Source: Candidatus Frankia alpina (lineage in GTDB: Bacteria > Actinomycetota > Actinomycetes > Frankiales > Frankiaceae). From it: a DNA stretch of 64,000 nucleotides. Positions 45,914 to 56,612 of the stretch are shown here, in pieces; within the stretch, counting starts at the first letter, position 1; every line of letters starts with the position of its first letter. Both the position numbers and the translations under genes were made by a program. The notes under the pieces are model-generated. The model was not told the origin of the DNA, ran no database searches, and was given only the letters and a program-made list of their open reading frames with translations. The stretch spans positions 41,202-105,201 of the forward strand of contig NZ_CADCWT010000001.1 of assembly GCF_902806485.1 (NCBI RefSeq). The letters are read 5' to 3'.

Positions 45914-47331
45914 CGTCAGCTGCGCCGGTCGCTCGGATAGGGACGCTCACCGCACTCGCCAGCGCCCTGCTCGCCGGTTCCCTGTCCGCCGGTCCCGCCA
46001 CCGGCGAACCCGTCCCGCCCGGCGCCGGATCGGCGCGGGCGGGCGCCGCGGTCCTCGCAGGTCTGGACTCGGCCGCGCCCACGCCCCGGCCGGCGGCGGT
46101 CGCCGCCCGCCTTGCCGGTCCGCTCGGCGACCCCGTCCTCGCCGGACCCGCCGCCTTCGTCGTCGACGCGCTGACCGGTCGCGTGCTGCTGGACAACCGC
46201 GCCCGCATCCCGGCCGTGCCGGCGTCGACGCTCAAGACCGCGGTCGCCACTGCGGCGCTCGTCACGTTCCCGGACACCCGGCTGCGCACATCGGTGCTCT
46301 ACAGCCCGCCGCCGGGCGCCACCGGCCGCGCGCCCGGCGGCACGCTGTGGCTCGTTGGCGGCGGCGACCCGACGCTGACTGCGTCGACCGAGACCGGCGG
46401 CTACCCGGCGCTGGCCCGGCTCGCCGATCTCGTCGGCCAGGTCCGGGCGGCCGGCATCACCTCGGTGGCCCGGGTGGTCGGCGACGGGTCGTTGTTCGTC
46501 GGCCCGGACCGGACACCGGGATGGCGCGACAACTACGTGACTGACGGTGACGTCACGCCGGTCTCCGCCCTGGAACTCGACGCGGGGCGCTCCGCCCCGG
46601 GCGCCGAGGGCCCGCGCAGCCCCACCCCGGCGGCGGCGGCGGCGTCGGCCTTCGCCGGGGCGCTGGCGGCCGCCGGGATCCCGGTCGGCGCGGTCGGCCT
46701 CGGGTCCGCCGAGGTGGGGGCGGCCCGCATCGCCTCGGTGGACAGCCCGCCGGTGCGGGTTCTCGTCGAACGCATGCTCACCGCGTCCGACAACGACCTG
46801 GCGGAGTGCCTGGGCCGGCTGGTCGCCCTGCGGCGCGGCCTGCCGGCGTCATTCGCCGGGGCCGCACGGGCCGTGACCGAAACGGTCACCGAACTCGGCA
46901 TCCCCACGGCGGGGATGTCCCTCAACGACGTCAGCGGCCTGTCCACCACCGATCTCGTCGCACCCGCCACCCTCGTGGCGCTGCTGCGCGCGGCGGTCAT
47001 CCCCACCCGGCCCGCCCTGCGAACCGTGCTGACCGGCCTGCCGGTCGCCGGCTTCTCCGGCACCCTGAACGACCGCTACGCCACCGCGGACACGGCGCCC
47101 GGCGCGGGCGACGTCCGGGCCAAAACCGGCACGTTGCGCAATGTCAGCAGCCTCGCCGGCCAGCTCGTCGACGCCGACGGGCGGCTGTTGCTGTTCGCCA
47201 TCCTGTCCCCGGCAGAGGAGGCGGGCGGTACTAAGGCCGCGCTCGACCGGGTCGCGGCGGCGCTCGCCGACTGCGGCTGCCCCGCGCCGGCACCGGCCGC
47301 ACGTGGCGCGCCGACCGTCCCGGCCCGCTGA
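45910..47331 (+). CDS. dacB: D-alanyl-D-alanine carboxypeptidase/endopeptidase (PBP4 family)
   Basis: Exported peptidoglycan hydrolase, 473 residues. The signal-like N terminus is LTALASALLAGSLSAGPATG. Active-site motifs are SxxK in PASTLKTAV (about 105), SDN in TASDNDLAE (about 297) and KTG in AKTGTLRNVSS (about 403), the PBP4/DacB layout. GTG 45910 lies exactly 7 bases after TAGTGT, so the start is set by a leaderless promoter; ATG 45892 would lie upstream of it. The metalloprotease and tilS-hpt genes follow on the same strand, as in Rv3627c-Rv3624c. Confidence 0.92.
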   Translation: MTSAAPVARIGTLTALASALLAGSLSAGPATGEPVPPGAGSARAGAAVLAGLDSAAPTPRPAAVAARLAGPLGDPVLAGPAAFVVDALTGRVLLDNRARIPAVPASTLKTAVATAALVTFPDTRLRTSVLYSPPPGATGRAPGGTLWLVGGGDPTLTASTETGGYPALARLADLVGQVRAAGITSVARVVGDGSLFVGPDRTPGWRDNYVTDGDVTPVSALELDAGRSAPGAEGPRSPTPAAAAASAFAGALAAAGIPVGAVGLGSAEVGAARIASVDSPPVRVLVERMLTASDNDLAECLGRLVALRRGLPASFAGAARAVTETVTELGIPTAGMSLNDVSGLSTTDLVAPATLVALLRAAVIPTRPALRTVLTGLPVAGFSGTLNDRYATADTAPGAGDVRAKTGTLRNVSSLAGQLVDADGRLLLFAILSPAEEAGGTKAALDRVAAALADCGCPAPAPAARGAPTVPAR

Positions 47332-47436
47332 AACGGGGCGATCCCGGGAACCGACCGGCCCGGCCGGAGCCCGCGCCGCGCCCCGGGGTCGGCGACGCGG
47401 GAGCAGAGCGCCGGCCGGCCCGGTACGCTCGGATTC

Positions 47437-48549
47437 GTGGACGCCGAGCTGGTCGACTGGGAACTCGCCGTGACGACGGCGAGAAGGCTGGTCCGCCCCG
47501 GCCCGCAGATCACCCGAGAGCAGGCCGGCGAGGTCGTCGCCGAGCTCCGCCGCCTCGCGGTGGAGGCCGAGCGGCACGTGGAGGACTACACCCGCCTCGC
47601 GCCCGCAGGCCCCATCACCCCCATCAACGTCGTCGACCGGCCCGAATGGGTGCGTTCCAACGTCGCCGGCCTGCGGGTGCTCACCACGCCCCTGCTCAGC
47701 AAGCTGTCCGATCAGCAGCGAGGCACCTTCTCCACTGCCGTCGGTCGGCGGGTCACCGGCATCCAGCTCGGCACGGCGCTGGCCTATCTCGCCGGCAAAG
47801 TACTGGGCCAGTACGAGGTGTTCCTGCCGCCCGAGGAGTACCTCACCGGCCCCGGCGGGTCGGCCACCCCGGACGCGGTCGGTCGACTGAGCCTGGTTGC
47901 GCCCAACATCGCCCATGCCGAGGCCACGCTGGGCGTCGTGCCGCGTGACTTCCGGATGTGGGTCTGCCTGCATGAGCAGACCCATCGGACCCAGTTCACC
48001 GCCGTGCCGTGGCTGCGGTCCCACCTGGAGTCCGAGATCACCGCGTTCATCGAGGCCACCGATCTCGATCCGAACGTCCTGGCGGACCGGGTCCGTTCGG
48101 CGGTCGCCGCGGTACGCGGGGCGGTGTTCGACCGCGACGCCGACGGCCTGAGCGTGGTCGAGGCGCTACAGACCCCGGCCCAGCGGGCGGTGCTCGACCA
48201 CCTCCAGGCGATCATGACGCTGTTGGAGGGCCATGCGGACCAGGTGATGGATGCCGTCGGGCCCCGAGTCGTTCCCACCGTGGCCGACATCCGGTCGAAG
48301 TTCGAGGGCCGCCGCGACGGCGGCTCGCCGCTCGACCGGTTCATCCGCCGCCTACTCGGGCTGGACCTCAAGTTCCAGCAGTACCGCCAGGGCGGCGCCT
48401 TCGTGCGGGCCGTCGTCGCCGAGTCCGGGGTGACGGGCTTCAACATGGTCTGGGAGTCACCAACGACGCTCCCGACCCGCGCGGAGCTGGCCGATCCCAC
48501 CTCATGGATGCAACGCGTCCTGGGCAGTCGCCCGTCGATTTCGGCGTGA
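47437..48549 (+). CDS. Zinc-dependent metalloprotease-like protein (DUF2342, Rv3626c-like)
   Basis: 370 residues. [13 protein letters not shown] contains HExxH and [14 protein letters not shown] supplies the likely third ligand Glu downstream. The family is annotated as putative zinc metalloprotease or F420-biosynthesis-associated protein; no substrate is established. GTG 47437 is preceded by TACGCT at 7 bases (leaderless). Sits between dacB and tilS as in mycobacteria. Confidence 0.87.
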   Translation: MDAELVDWELAVTTARRLVRPGPQITREQAGEVVAELRRLAVEAERHVEDYTRLAPAGPITPINVVDRPEWVRSNVAGLRVLTTPLLSKLSDQQRGTFSTAVGRRVTGIQLGTALAYLAGKVLGQYEVFLPPEEYLTGPGGSATPDAVGRLSLVAPNIAHAEATLGVVPRDFRMWVCLHEQTHRTQFTAVPWLRSHLESEITAFIEATDLDPNVLADRVRSAVAAVRGAVFDRDADGLSVVEALQTPAQRAVLDHLQAIMTLLEGHADQVMDAVGPRVVPTVADIRSKFEGRRDGGSPLDRFIRRLLGLDLKFQQYRQGGAFVRAVVAESGVTGFNMVWESPTTLPTRAELADPTSWMQRVLGSRPSISA

Positions 48550-48601
48550 CGGCCGTGGTCCGCGGGATGCCCTCCTGCGCGTCCAGCTGCCGGCCGACTC
48601 G

Positions 48602-50425
48602 GTGACCCGGTCCGCCACCGGCGGTGACCAGCCTGGTGCGGCGGCCGGGCCGGCCGGCACCTCACCCGCCCAGCCGGCGCGGGCCGGCCGGGCGCCGGAT
48701 CCCGCGGTGGCCGCGGTCCGGCTCGCGGTCCGCAACGCGGTCGCCGATCTCGACCCGGGCGAGCTGGTGCTGGTCGCCTGCTCCGGCGGCCCGGATTCGC
48801 TGTCTGTCGCTGCAGCGCTCGCCTTCGTGGCCCCCCGCCGGGCCCTGCGAGCCGGGCTGCTGGTGGTCGATCACGGCTGGGATCCCGGCTCGGCCGAGCG
48901 CGCACGCGGCGTCGCCGAGCTGGGGCGGGTCCTCGGGTTGCGCCCCGTGGAGGTGCTCACCGCGCACGCGCCGCGATCGGAGGGCGCCGCCCGCGATGCC
49001 CGCCGCGGCGCGCTGCTGGCCGCGGCCGACCGGTTGGGCGCCCGCGCCGTGCTGATCGGTCACACCCTGGACGATCAGGCCGAGACGGTGCTGCTGCGCC
49101 TCGCGCGAGGCTCGGGGGCCCGCTCGCTCGGCGGGATGCGCCCACGCGACGGCCTGCTGCGCCGCCCGCTGCTGCGCCTGCGTCGTGCGCAGACCCGGGC
49201 CGCCTGCCTCGCCGAGCGGCTGCCGGTCTGGGACGATCCGACCAACTCCGATCCGGTGTTCGCCCGGGCACGGGTACGTCACCGGGTCCTGCCCCTGCTG
49301 GAGGCCGAGCTCGGACCGGGCATCGCCGAGTCCCTGGCCCGCGGCGCCGAGCTGCTGCGGGCCGACGCGGACGCGCTGGACACGGCGGCCACCGATGCCT
49401 ATGCCGTCACCGCCGCCGTCACCGCACCAGGCGGCCCGGGCTCGGGCCCGAGAACCGGTCCGATCGCCGCTGCGGCCGCCGATTCGACCGGCGGGGAGGT
49501 CGGCTTCGGCGTGGCGACCCTCGCCGCCCTGCCCGCCGCGATCCGCGGACGCGTGTTGCGCCGGGCCGCACTCGACGTCGGCGCCTCGGCGTCGGCGTTG
49601 CGCGCCGAGCACGTCTGGGCGGTGGAGGAACTCGTGACGCGCTGGCGCGGCCAGAAACCTGTGCCCCTGCCGGGCGGTGTCCTCGCCCGGCGCTGGGCGG
49701 ACCGGATCACACTCACCGGACCAGTGACTCCGCCGTGGCCACCCGCCGGACCCGCCGGCCGTGGGCCGGATTCCGCCGCAGCGGCGTACCTCGAGGAGGA
49801 CGATCAGGTGAGTCAGTCCACGACGGCGACGCCCGACGCCGGCAGCCCCCAGGACGGCCCGCCGGTGGCCGCGACGCACCCCGACATCGACGAGGTCCTC
49901 GTCACCGCCGACGAGATCGCCACGAAGATCGCCGAGCTCGCGGCCCGGGTGGACGCCGACTATGCCGGCCGAGAGATCCTCCTGGTCGGCGTGCTCAAGG
50001 GCGCCGTGATGGTGATGGCCGATCTCTCCCGGGCCCTTACTGTGCCGCTGACCATGGAGTTCATGGCCGTCTCGTCCTACGGATCGTCGACCTCCTCCTC
50101 CGGGGTGGTGCGCATCCTCAAGGACCTGGACCGCTCGATCGAAGGCCGCGACGTGCTCGTCGTGGAGGACATCATCGACTCGGGCCTGACCCTGTCGTGG
50201 CTGCTGAAGAACCTGCGCTCGCGCGGGCCCGCCTCGCTGGAGGTGCTGGCTCTGTTCCGCAAGCCGGAAGCGATCACGGTCGACGTGGACGTCCGGTATG
50301 TCGGCTTCGACATTCCCAGCGCCTTCGTTGTCGGGTACGGGCTTGATTACTCCGAGTACTATCGAACGCTCTCCTTCGTCGGAACCCTGACGCCCGCGGC
50401 GATCGAACGCAGGGCCCCGGCCTGA
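48602..50425 (+). CDS. tilS: TilS-Hpt fusion: tRNA(Ile)-lysidine synthase and hypoxanthine phosphoribosyltransferase
   Basis: One open frame of 607 residues. Residues 30-395 are TilS: PP-loop motif [46 protein letters not shown]; it makes lysidine at C34 of tRNA-Ile. Residues 403-607 are Hpt: [14 protein letters not shown] and the PRPP loop [12 protein letters not shown]; it salvages hypoxanthine/guanine. An internal GTG at 49808 (MSQSTT) has GAGGAGGA about 8 bases upstream, so Hpt may also be made alone. M. tuberculosis has separate genes (Rv3625c, Rv3624c); a TilS/HprT fusion is known from Listeria. Start GTG 48602. Confidence 0.9.
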   Translation: MTRSATGGDQPGAAAGPAGTSPAQPARAGRAPDPAVAAVRLAVRNAVADLDPGELVLVACSGGPDSLSVAAALAFVAPRRALRAGLLVVDHGWDPGSAERARGVAELGRVLGLRPVEVLTAHAPRSEGAARDARRGALLAAADRLGARAVLIGHTLDDQAETVLLRLARGSGARSLGGMRPRDGLLRRPLLRLRRAQTRAACLAERLPVWDDPTNSDPVFARARVRHRVLPLLEAELGPGIAESLARGAELLRADADALDTAATDAYAVTAAVTAPGGPGSGPRTGPIAAAAADSTGGEVGFGVATLAALPAAIRGRVLRRAALDVGASASALRAEHVWAVEELVTRWRGQKPVPLPGGVLARRWADRITLTGPVTPPWPPAGPAGRGPDSAAAAYLEEDDQVSQSTTATPDAGSPQDGPPVAATHPDIDEVLVTADEIATKIAELAARVDADYAGREILLVGVLKGAVMVMADLSRALTVPLTMEFMAVSSYGSSTSSSGVVRILKDLDRSIEGRDVLVVEDIIDSGLTLSWLLKNLRSRGPASLEVLALFRKPEAITVDVDVRYVGFDIPSAFVVGYGLDYSEYYRTLSFVGTLTPAAIERRAPA

Positions 50426-50612
50426 GCGATCCGGGCGGGGCAGCCCGGCCTCGAGGCCGCAGGTGCGCCCCCGTGCGCCACCAGATCGTCCAGCCCGGAA
50501 CAGTGCGGCCCGCCGGTCCGTTGGTCGGATGTACGCGCGGTGAGACGCACGTACCGGCGGTACCCTCGACACAAGGGAATCCCGATCGAGGGCAGTACAC
50601 ACGTCAGGAGGG

Positions 50613-50637
50613 TGGAGCGCTCGTGTCCGGCGCTCCA
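50613..50637. promoter_or_regulatory. Hairpin at the ftsH translation start
   Basis: TGGAGCGC (50613-50620) pairs with GCGCTCCA (50630-50637), 9-base loop. It lies between the AGGAGGG at 50606-50612 and the ftsH ATG (50643), and the leader-peptide GTG (50623) is in the loop. Confidence 0.5.
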
Positions 50638-50646
50638 GACAGATGA
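50623..50646 (+). CDS. Candidate 7-residue leader peptide before ftsH
   Basis: GTG 50623 starts a frame reading MSGAPDR and stopping at TGA 50644-50646, which overlaps the ftsH ATG (ATGA). AGGAGGG (50606-50612) and GGTGGAG (50611-50617) precede it. ftsH has no ribosome binding site of its own, so translation through this leader likely feeds ftsH. Inference from geometry. Confidence 0.45.
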   Translation: MSGAPDR

Positions 50647-52847
50647 CTCCAAGAAGAATCTTCCGCAGCTGGGTGCCACTGCTGCTCCTGGTCCTGTTCG
50701 TGATCATTCTCACGACCGGTGTCCTCTCGGGTCCCAGTGAGTACGGCAAGCGAGACCTGAACTTCGTCCAGCAACAGATCGACGAAGGCCGGGTGACGAA
50801 GGCCAAGATCGAGGACTCGAAGCAGCTCATCCAGATCCAGACGAAGGACGGCCGGAAGTTCGAGTCGTCCTATGTCACCGAACAGGGTGTCGTTCTCGCC
50901 AATGAGCTGCGGAACAAGCGCGTCGCCTACGACGTCTCCGTCGATCACGGAAACATCCTGGTCTCCCTCCTGCTGAACCTGCTGCCCGTGCTGCTGGTGG
51001 TCCTGCTTCTGTTCTTCTTCATGAACCAGATGCAGGGCGGCGGCAACCGGGTGATGAACTTCGGCAAGTCCAAGGCCAAGCTGGTGAGCAAGGACACGCC
51101 GAAGACGACCTTCACGGACGTGGCCGGCGCGGACGAGGCAATCGAGGAGCTCCAGGAGATCAAGGAGTTCCTGGAGAACCCGAGCAAGTTCCAGGCGATC
51201 GGCGCAAAGATCCCCAAGGGCGTTTTGCTCTACGGCCCGCCGGGCACCGGTAAGACCCTGCTGGCCAGGGCCGTCGCCGGCGAGGCCGGCGTGCCGTTCT
51301 ACTCGATCTCGGGTTCCGACTTCGTCGAGATGTTCGTCGGTGTCGGCGCCAGCCGGGTCCGGGACCTGTTCGAGCAGGCCAAGGCGAACGCGCCGGCGAT
51401 CATTTTTGTCGATGAGATCGACGCCGTCGGCCGCCACCGCGGTGCCGGGCTCGGCGGCGGACACGACGAGCGCGAGCAGACCCTCAACCAGCTCCTCGTC
51501 GAGATGGACGGGTTCGACGTCAAGGGTGGCGTCATTCTCATCGCGGCGACGAACCGGCCCGATATCCTCGACCCGGCGCTGCTTCGGCCCGGCCGGTTCG
51601 ACCGCCAGATCGTCGTCGACCGCCCGGACCTGCTGGGTCGCGAGGCCATCCTGCGGGTCCACGCCAAGGGCAAGCTGATCAGCCCGGATGCCGACCTGAT
51701 GGTCATCGCCCGGCGCACCCCGGGCTTCACCGGTGCGGACCTGGCCAACGTGCTCAACGAGGCCGCCCTGCTCGCGGCCCGGTCCAACCTGAAGTTCATC
51801 TCCTCGGCGCTGCTGGAGGAGTCGATCGACCGGGTGATGGCCGGCCCGGAGCGCAAGACCAGGGCGATGAGCGACAAGGAGAAGAAGCGCATCGCCTATC
51901 ACGAGGGCGGGCATGCCCTCGTGGCACACGCGCTCCCGAACTCCGACCCGGTGCACAAGATCACGATTCTGCCGCGGGGCCGTGCGCTCGGCTACACGAT
52001 GCAGCTCCCGCTGGAGGACAAGTACCTGTCGACCCGCTCGGAGATGCTGGATCGGCTCGCCGTGCTCCTCGGCGGCCGCACTGCCGAGGAGCTGGTGTTC
52101 CACGACCCCACTACCGGGGCCAGCGACGACATCGAGAAGGCGACGCAGATCTCCCGGGCGATGATCACCCAGTACGGGATGAGCGACAAGCTCGGCGCAA
52201 TCAAGTTCGGCAGCGAGAACAGCGAGGTCTTCCTCGGCAAGGAAGTCGGGCACCAGCGCGACTACTCCGAGGAGGTCGCCAGCGAGATCGACGTCGAAGT
52301 CCGCCGTCTCATCGAGGCCGCGCACGACGAGGCCTGGGAAATCCTGGTCACCTACCGCGACGTGCTCGACAATCTCGTGCTGCGGCTGATGGACACCGAG
52401 ACGCTGAGTAGGGACGACGTCGCGGAGGTCTTCGCAACCGTGCAGAAGCGGCCGGTGCGCGGCACCTACACCGGCGTCGGTCGGCGTATCCCCTCGGACC
52501 GCCCGCCGGTGCAGACTCCGGCCGAGCTGGGGCTGGTCTCCTCCGACGTCGCCGACCTGGTGAAGGACCCCGGCCACGGCAACGGAGCCACCGGCCGCAC
52601 GGGCAACGGTGCGCCGGGTGCGCCCGGGGCGGATCCGGCCGGGCACGGTAATCCGGCTGGTCCGGGCGGGAATGGGAATGGGAATGGCGGCCCCGGTGGG
52701 CATGGTTATCCCCAAGGGTCGGGTTACCCGCAGGGCCAGGGTTCCCCGGCTCCCACCGGCGGCGAGGGTCCACCCGAGGGCCCGCGGATCGCTAACCCAT
52801 GGGCCCCGCCGAGCTGGCCAAACGACGACGACAGGAGACGCCGTTGA
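50643..52847 (+). CDS. ftsH: ATP-dependent membrane zinc metalloprotease FtsH
   Basis: Hexameric AAA+ protease that removes damaged membrane and regulatory proteins. 734 residues: membrane helices at about 9-29 and 104-127 flank an extracytoplasmic domain; AAA Walker A GPPGTGKT (about 198), Walker [27 protein letters not shown]; zinc site HEGGH (about 420) with a downstream Asp in [11 protein letters not shown]. The last 90 residues are Gly/Pro/Asn/His-rich with repeated NGNG and YPQG. The folE TTG overlaps its stop. Confidence 0.96.
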   Translation: MTPRRIFRSWVPLLLLVLFVIILTTGVLSGPSEYGKRDLNFVQQQIDEGRVTKAKIEDSKQLIQIQTKDGRKFESSYVTEQGVVLANELRNKRVAYDVSVDHGNILVSLLLNLLPVLLVVLLLFFFMNQMQGGGNRVMNFGKSKAKLVSKDTPKTTFTDVAGADEAIEELQEIKEFLENPSKFQAIGAKIPKGVLLYGPPGTGKTLLARAVAGEAGVPFYSISGSDFVEMFVGVGASRVRDLFEQAKANAPAIIFVDEIDAVGRHRGAGLGGGHDEREQTLNQLLVEMDGFDVKGGVILIAATNRPDILDPALLRPGRFDRQIVVDRPDLLGREAILRVHAKGKLISPDADLMVIARRTPGFTGADLANVLNEAALLAARSNLKFISSALLEESIDRVMAGPERKTRAMSDKEKKRIAYHEGGHALVAHALPNSDPVHKITILPRGRALGYTMQLPLEDKYLSTRSEMLDRLAVLLGGRTAEELVFHDPTTGASDDIEKATQISRAMITQYGMSDKLGAIKFGSENSEVFLGKEVGHQRDYSEEVASEIDVEVRRLIEAAHDEAWEILVTYRDVLDNLVLRLMDTETLSRDDVAEVFATVQKRPVRGTYTGVGRRIPSDRPPVQTPAELGLVSSDVADLVKDPGHGNGATGRTGNGAPGAPGADPAGHGNPAGPGGNGNGNGGPGGHGYPQGSGYPQGQGSPAPTGGEGPPEGPRIANPWAPPSWPNDDDRRRR

Positions 52848-53599
52848 CGTCCGATTCCCCCGAGGTGTTCACGGACGAGCGGGTGGACTCCGGCGCGTCG
52901 CCAGAGCTGAATGGCACCGAATCGGACGGCTTCGCCCTCGCCGGTTCCAGCACTCTTGGCAACGGCGCGAACGCTGAGGCCTCCCCGGCCTCGCCAATCC
53001 GGGACCGGGGCCGGCCGCAGCAGGTGCGCCCATTCGATCACGACCGGGTGGCCCGCGCCGTGCGCGAGCTGCTCATCGGAATCGGTGAAGATCCGGACCG
53101 TGAGGGTCTGCGAAAGACGCCGGATCGCGTCGCACGGGCCTACCGCGAGGCGGTGGAGGGACTGGGGCGGGAACCGTCCGACGTCCTGACCACCGTCTTC
53201 GACGAGGGCCACGACGAGATGGTGCTGGTGCGCGATATCGACTTCTCGTCGCTGTGCGAGCACCACCTGGTGGTGTTCTCCGGCCGGGCGCACGTCGCCT
53301 ACATCCCGAACAACAGGGGGCAGATCACCGGCCTGTCCAAGCTGGCCCGCTTGGTGGATCTCTACGCCCGCCGGCCGCAGGTCCAGGAGCGGCTGACCTC
53401 CCAGATCGCCGACGCCCTCGTCGACGTGTTGGAACCGCGCGGGGTGATGATCGTCGTCGAGGCGGAGCACCTGTGCATGTCGATGCGGGGGGTGCGCAAG
53501 CCGGGCGCCACCACGGTGACCTCCGCGGTGCGCGGCCAGTTCCTCAGCACCGCGACGCGCAGTGAGGGCATGTCACTGATCCTGGGCAGCCGCCGCTGA
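52844..53599 (+). CDS. folE: GTP cyclohydrolase I
   Basis: First enzyme of tetrahydrofolate synthesis, converting GTP to dihydroneopterin triphosphate. The zinc ligands are visible in SLCEHHLV (Cys, His) and [10 protein letters not shown] (Cys). The catalytic core starts at [14 protein letters not shown]; about 65 N-terminal residues are low-complexity. I prefer TTG 52844, which overlaps the ftsH stop (TTGA) and has AGGAGA 5 bases upstream, over ATG 52799 lying inside ftsH. The ftsH-folE order is that of Rv3610c-Rv3609c. Other folate genes are not in the window. Confidence 0.94.
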   Translation: MTSDSPEVFTDERVDSGASPELNGTESDGFALAGSSTLGNGANAEASPASPIRDRGRPQQVRPFDHDRVARAVRELLIGIGEDPDREGLRKTPDRVARAYREAVEGLGREPSDVLTTVFDEGHDEMVLVRDIDFSSLCEHHLVVFSGRAHVAYIPNNRGQITGLSKLARLVDLYARRPQVQERLTSQIADALVDVLEPRGVMIVVEAEHLCMSMRGVRKPGATTVTSAVRGQFLSTATRSEGMSLILGSRR

Positions 53600-53652
53600 T
53601 CCCCCCGCCCCCGGGGAGGAAGTGGAGGCGAACGAAGGCGGCGGAGCGGGCG

Positions 53653-54501
53653 TTACAGCCGGCAGGCCTGAATGCTGGAGACGAGGATTCCGCGGGCGCC
53701 TAGGTCCCACAGGTCGTCCATAGTGCGGTTGACCTCCGCACGGGGCACCATCGCCCGCACGGCGACCCACTCCTCCCGCTGTAGCGGCGATATCGTCGGC
53801 GATTCGTAGCCAGGCGTGATGTCACACGCCTTATCCAACACCGCGCTCGGCACGTCGTAGTCCATCATCACGTATCGCCGAGCGACGAGGACGCCCTGCA
53901 CACGGCGCAGCAACCGCTCGTGCGCCGTGGACAGCTCCGCCCCCCGCTTGGCAATGATGATCGCTTCGGACCGCAGGACCGGCTCGCCGAGTAGCTCCAG
54001 CCCGGCGGCCTGCAGCGTGCGGCCGGTCTCGACCACGTCGGCGACCGCGTCCGCGACCCCGAGCCGCACCGCCGTCTCCACCGCGCCATCGAGGGTCACG
54101 ATGTTCGCCGGGGTGACGCCGCGGCCGGCGAGATCCGCCCGCACCAGCGCCGGAAACGACGTGGCGATCCGCTTGCCCTGCAGCTCCGTCACCTCCGCAA
54201 GCGTGCCCTCCGGGGCGGCGTAGCGGAAGGTGGCGTGCGCGTACCCGAGCGGCAGCAGCTCCGCCGCGGCGGCGTTGCTGTCCAGGAGCAGGTCGCGACC
54301 GGTGATTCCGAGGTCGAGACGCCCCGAACCGACATATACGGCAATGTCGCGCGGCCGCAGGAAGAAGAACTCGATGTCGTTCTCGACATCGGTGATAACC
54401 AGCTCCGCGGACTCACGCCGGGCGTTGTAGCCGGCGTCTGCGAGCAACTGGCTGGAGGCCGCAGAAAGCGACCCTTTATTCGGAACCGCAATACGAAGCA
54501 T
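53653..54501 (-). CDS. hisG: ATP phosphoribosyltransferase (long form, HisZ-independent)
   Basis: First step of histidine synthesis. 282 residues: MLRIAVPNKGSLS start, FFFLRPRDIAVYVGSGRLDLGI (partly quoted), the PRPP/substrate loop LDGAVETAVRLGVADAVADVV, and a C-terminal regulatory domain of the long HisG form. ATG 54501 matches the family start; GTG 54507 is also in frame. It follows hisE by 40 bases on the same strand, the usual actinobacterial hisEG pair. Convergent with folE. Confidence 0.95.
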   Translation of the reverse strand: MLRIAVPNKGSLSAASSQLLADAGYNARRESAELVITDVENDIEFFFLRPRDIAVYVGSGRLDLGITGRDLLLDSNAAAAELLPLGYAHATFRYAAPEGTLAEVTELQGKRIATSFPALVRADLAGRGVTPANIVTLDGAVETAVRLGVADAVADVVETGRTLQAAGLELLGEPVLRSEAIIIAKRGAELSTAHERLLRRVQGVLVARRYVMMDYDVPSAVLDKACDITPGYESPTISPLQREEWVAVRAMVPRAEVNRTMDDLWDLGARGILVSSIQACRL

Positions 54502-54541
54502 CGTCACTACTCGGCGTCTACGGGGAAGGACAGGGGAGTGA

Positions 54542-54967
54542 TCACAGGTGGGAGTATACGTCGTCGAGGGAAAGACCCAGCGAAACCATGAGGAGCTGAC
54601 TCCAGTAGAGCAGCTGGGAGATCTCCTCTGCGGCCCGTTCGCGACCTTCGTACTCGGCCGCCATCCAAGCCTCGGCGGCCTCCTCGACTAGTTTCTTGCC
54701 GAGATGATGAACGCCCTTGTCGAGAGCGGCGACCGTTCCCGAGCCGGACGCCCGGCGCTGCCATTTGTCGGCAACCTCGGCGAAGAGTTCGTCGAATGTT
54801 TTTCCGCTGGCTGTATTCGCCTCGGCGGCAGTGGGCGTGCTGCCGATCGCCGCGCCGGGATCGCCGGCGGCGCCGCCGAGACTGAGCGGATCCCCGTCCG
54901 CCCCGGGTCGGGAGAGACCACCGGACGGCGACGACCCGGGGCGATCGGCAGGAACCATGCTCGGCAT
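54542..54967 (-). CDS. hisE: Phosphoribosyl-ATP pyrophosphohydrolase
   Basis: Second step of histidine synthesis. 141 residues: the first 55 are Pro/Gly/Ala-rich and not part of the enzyme. The MazG-like all-helical core starts at [17 protein letters not shown] and holds [20 protein letters not shown] (metal-binding Glu residues) and [16 protein letters not shown] 54967 or 54958; both give the same core. Upstream of hisG in one operon. Confidence 0.92.
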   Translation of the reverse strand: MPSMVPADRPGSSPSGGLSRPGADGDPLSLGGAAGDPGAAIGSTPTAAEANTASGKTFDELFAEVADKWQRRASGSGTVAALDKGVHHLGKKLVEEAAEAWMAAEYEGRERAAEEISQLLYWSQLLMVSLGLSLDDVYSHL

Positions 54968-55147
54968 GCTACCTGTCACCGGGTCGTCGACATCCGCGCC
55001 GAACACCTGCATCGGTCGCGGACACCGACAGCCATGACCGGACGTGACCGGACGTGACCGGAGTTCCCTCGCCGCCGGCCAGCGGCCGGGGACGATGCTG
55101 GCGGATTCCACCGTGCCCGCGACGCGTTGCTGGTTGACTGGGTCATT

Positions 55148-55945
55148 GTGTTCCCGCCTGCCCTCGTCGCCACGGATCTGGACGGGACGCTGATCCGCAG
55201 CGACGGCACCGTCTCGGCGCGTACCCGCGCGGCCCTGCGGCGGGTGGAGCAGTGCGGGGCGACCGTCGTGTTCGTCACCGGGCGGCCGAGCCGGGTGATG
55301 GCGGGCGTCGTGGCGCAGACGTCGGCCTCCGGCCTCGCGATCTGCGCAAACGGAGCGCTCGTGTTCGACCTGGACTCGGGCGTGCCGGTCAGTCACCGGT
55401 ACCTGGAGCAGGCCACCGCGCTGCGGCTGGCCCGCGCCATCCGCGCCGCGGTACCGGACGCGGCGTTCGCCGTGGAAAGCGGCGTCCGGTTCGGCCGGGA
55501 ACCGGCCTTCGAGACGATGTGGCCGGATCCCGGGGAGCTGGTCGCGGCGTTCCCCGAGCTGCTGCTGACCCTGCCGGCGACGAAGCTGCTGGTCCGCCGC
55601 GGTGGTCAGCCGTTCACCGGGGTGTACGACGTGATCGTCGATCTTGCCGGGACGAACGCCGTGGTCACGACGTCGAGCCTAGACCTCGTCGAGATCGCCG
55701 GGCCGGGGGTGTCCAAGGCCGTGGCGCTGGCGGAGCTCGCCGCCGAGCGGGGAATGACCGCCCGCGACGTCATCGCCTTCGGCGACATGCCGAATGACCT
55801 GCCGATGTTCGCCTGGGCCGGGTACTCGGTCGCCGTCGCGAACGCCCACCCGGACGTCCTCGCCGCCGCCGACGAGGTCACCGCGTCCAACGACGAGGAC
55901 GGGGTGGCGGTCATCCTGGAGCGGCTGTTTCCCGCGGTGGGGTGA
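55148..55945 (+). CDS. HAD-superfamily (Cof-type) phosphatase
   Basis: 265-residue HAD hydrolase. Motif I is [13 protein letters not shown], motif II FVTGRP, Lys in [14 protein letters not shown] and motif [19 protein letters not shown], with a C2-type cap between. This is the Cof/YidA group of sugar-phosphate or nucleotide phosphatases; substrate unknown. GTG 55148 chosen so that the protein begins just before motif I; TTG 55127 is possible. Its last 35 bases overlap the end of the convergent DUF5753 gene. Confidence 0.87.
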   Translation: MFPPALVATDLDGTLIRSDGTVSARTRAALRRVEQCGATVVFVTGRPSRVMAGVVAQTSASGLAICANGALVFDLDSGVPVSHRYLEQATALRLARAIRAAVPDAAFAVESGVRFGREPAFETMWPDPGELVAAFPELLLTLPATKLLVRRGGQPFTGVYDVIVDLAGTNAVVTTSSLDLVEIAGPGVSKAVALAELAAERGMTARDVIAFGDMPNDLPMFAWAGYSVAVANAHPDVLAAADEVTASNDEDGVAVILERLFPAVG

Positions 55946-56612
55946 GATCGTCGCCCGGGGTGGGATCGGCCGCCGCCGGGGCGGTGTTCGCGGCGGTTCG
56001 GGTGGTCGCGGGGTCCGCGATGGCGGGGCGGCGGGGTGCGAGGAGTTCGGCGTAGTTGCGCGTGTACCTCGCAAGAATCTCGTGGAGGTCGGACGCGGTC
56101 AGCTCCGCATACTCCTCGAAGATCTTCGCGTAGATCCGAACCTGGTCCGGATGGCTGTATCCGGTGGCTTCCAGCGTCTCGACCACGACAAGGCTGTCAT
56201 CCAGAATCGTGAAGCCCTGCACGTGCGGGTACTCCAGCTCGGCGGAGCTCGGCACGATCCGTACAGTGACGTTCTCCAGTTCTGCCACCGTGGCAATCCG
56301 CTTAATCTGGGCGATCATGTATTCCGGTGGCGCGAAACGGTTGCCGAGGACCGACTCCATCAGGATGAACTCGAACCGACGGGTCGCGTCGTACAGCAGA
56401 TTCTGCCGCTTGATCCGCAGGCTAACCTTCTCCGCGGTCCGCTGGTACCACGCGCCCTCGTCGCCACCGGTGGTGATGCGGTGGTAGCCGTTCACGACTC
56501 GGCGGGCGTATTCGCTGATCTGGATCAGCCCGGGCAGCAGGATCGGCTCGAACTCGCGGATGAGCGTCGCCTCCCGCTCGGCGTCCAGGATCTCCTCCTG
56601 GTCGAGGCTCAT
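55911..56612 (-). CDS. DUF5753-domain protein (WhiJ-like, sensor half)
   Basis: 233 residues starting MSLDQEEILDAEREATLIRE, then FEPILLPGLIQISEYAR, ANRFAPPEYM-type and HVQGFTILDD segments typical of DUF5753, the domain normally fused behind an XRE-type HTH in actinobacterial regulators. Here the HTH is in a separate, overlapping frame (ATGA overlap). The DUF5753 frame is open for 7 more codons upstream and meets the HTH frame at a run of four G, so one missing G would restore the usual single protein. Function of the family: developmental or antibiotic regulators of the WhiJ/BldB type (inference). Confidence 0.75.
   Translation of the reverse strand: MSLDQEEILDAEREATLIREFEPILLPGLIQISEYARRVVNGYHRITTGGDEGAWYQRTAEKVSLRIKRQNLLYDATRRFEFILMESVLGNRFAPPEYMIAQIKRIATVAELENVTVRIVPSSAELEYPHVQGFTILDDSLVVVETLEATGYSHPDQVRIYAKIFEEYAELTASDLHEILARYTRNYAELLAPRRPAIADPATTRTAANTAPAAADPTPGDDLTPPRETAAPG

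Noticed and set aside
48555..48605. Short ORF whose stop overlaps the tilS start
   Set aside because: It has no ribosome binding site or leaderless -10; a GTGA start always creates such an overlap in the next frame, so geometry alone is not evidence.
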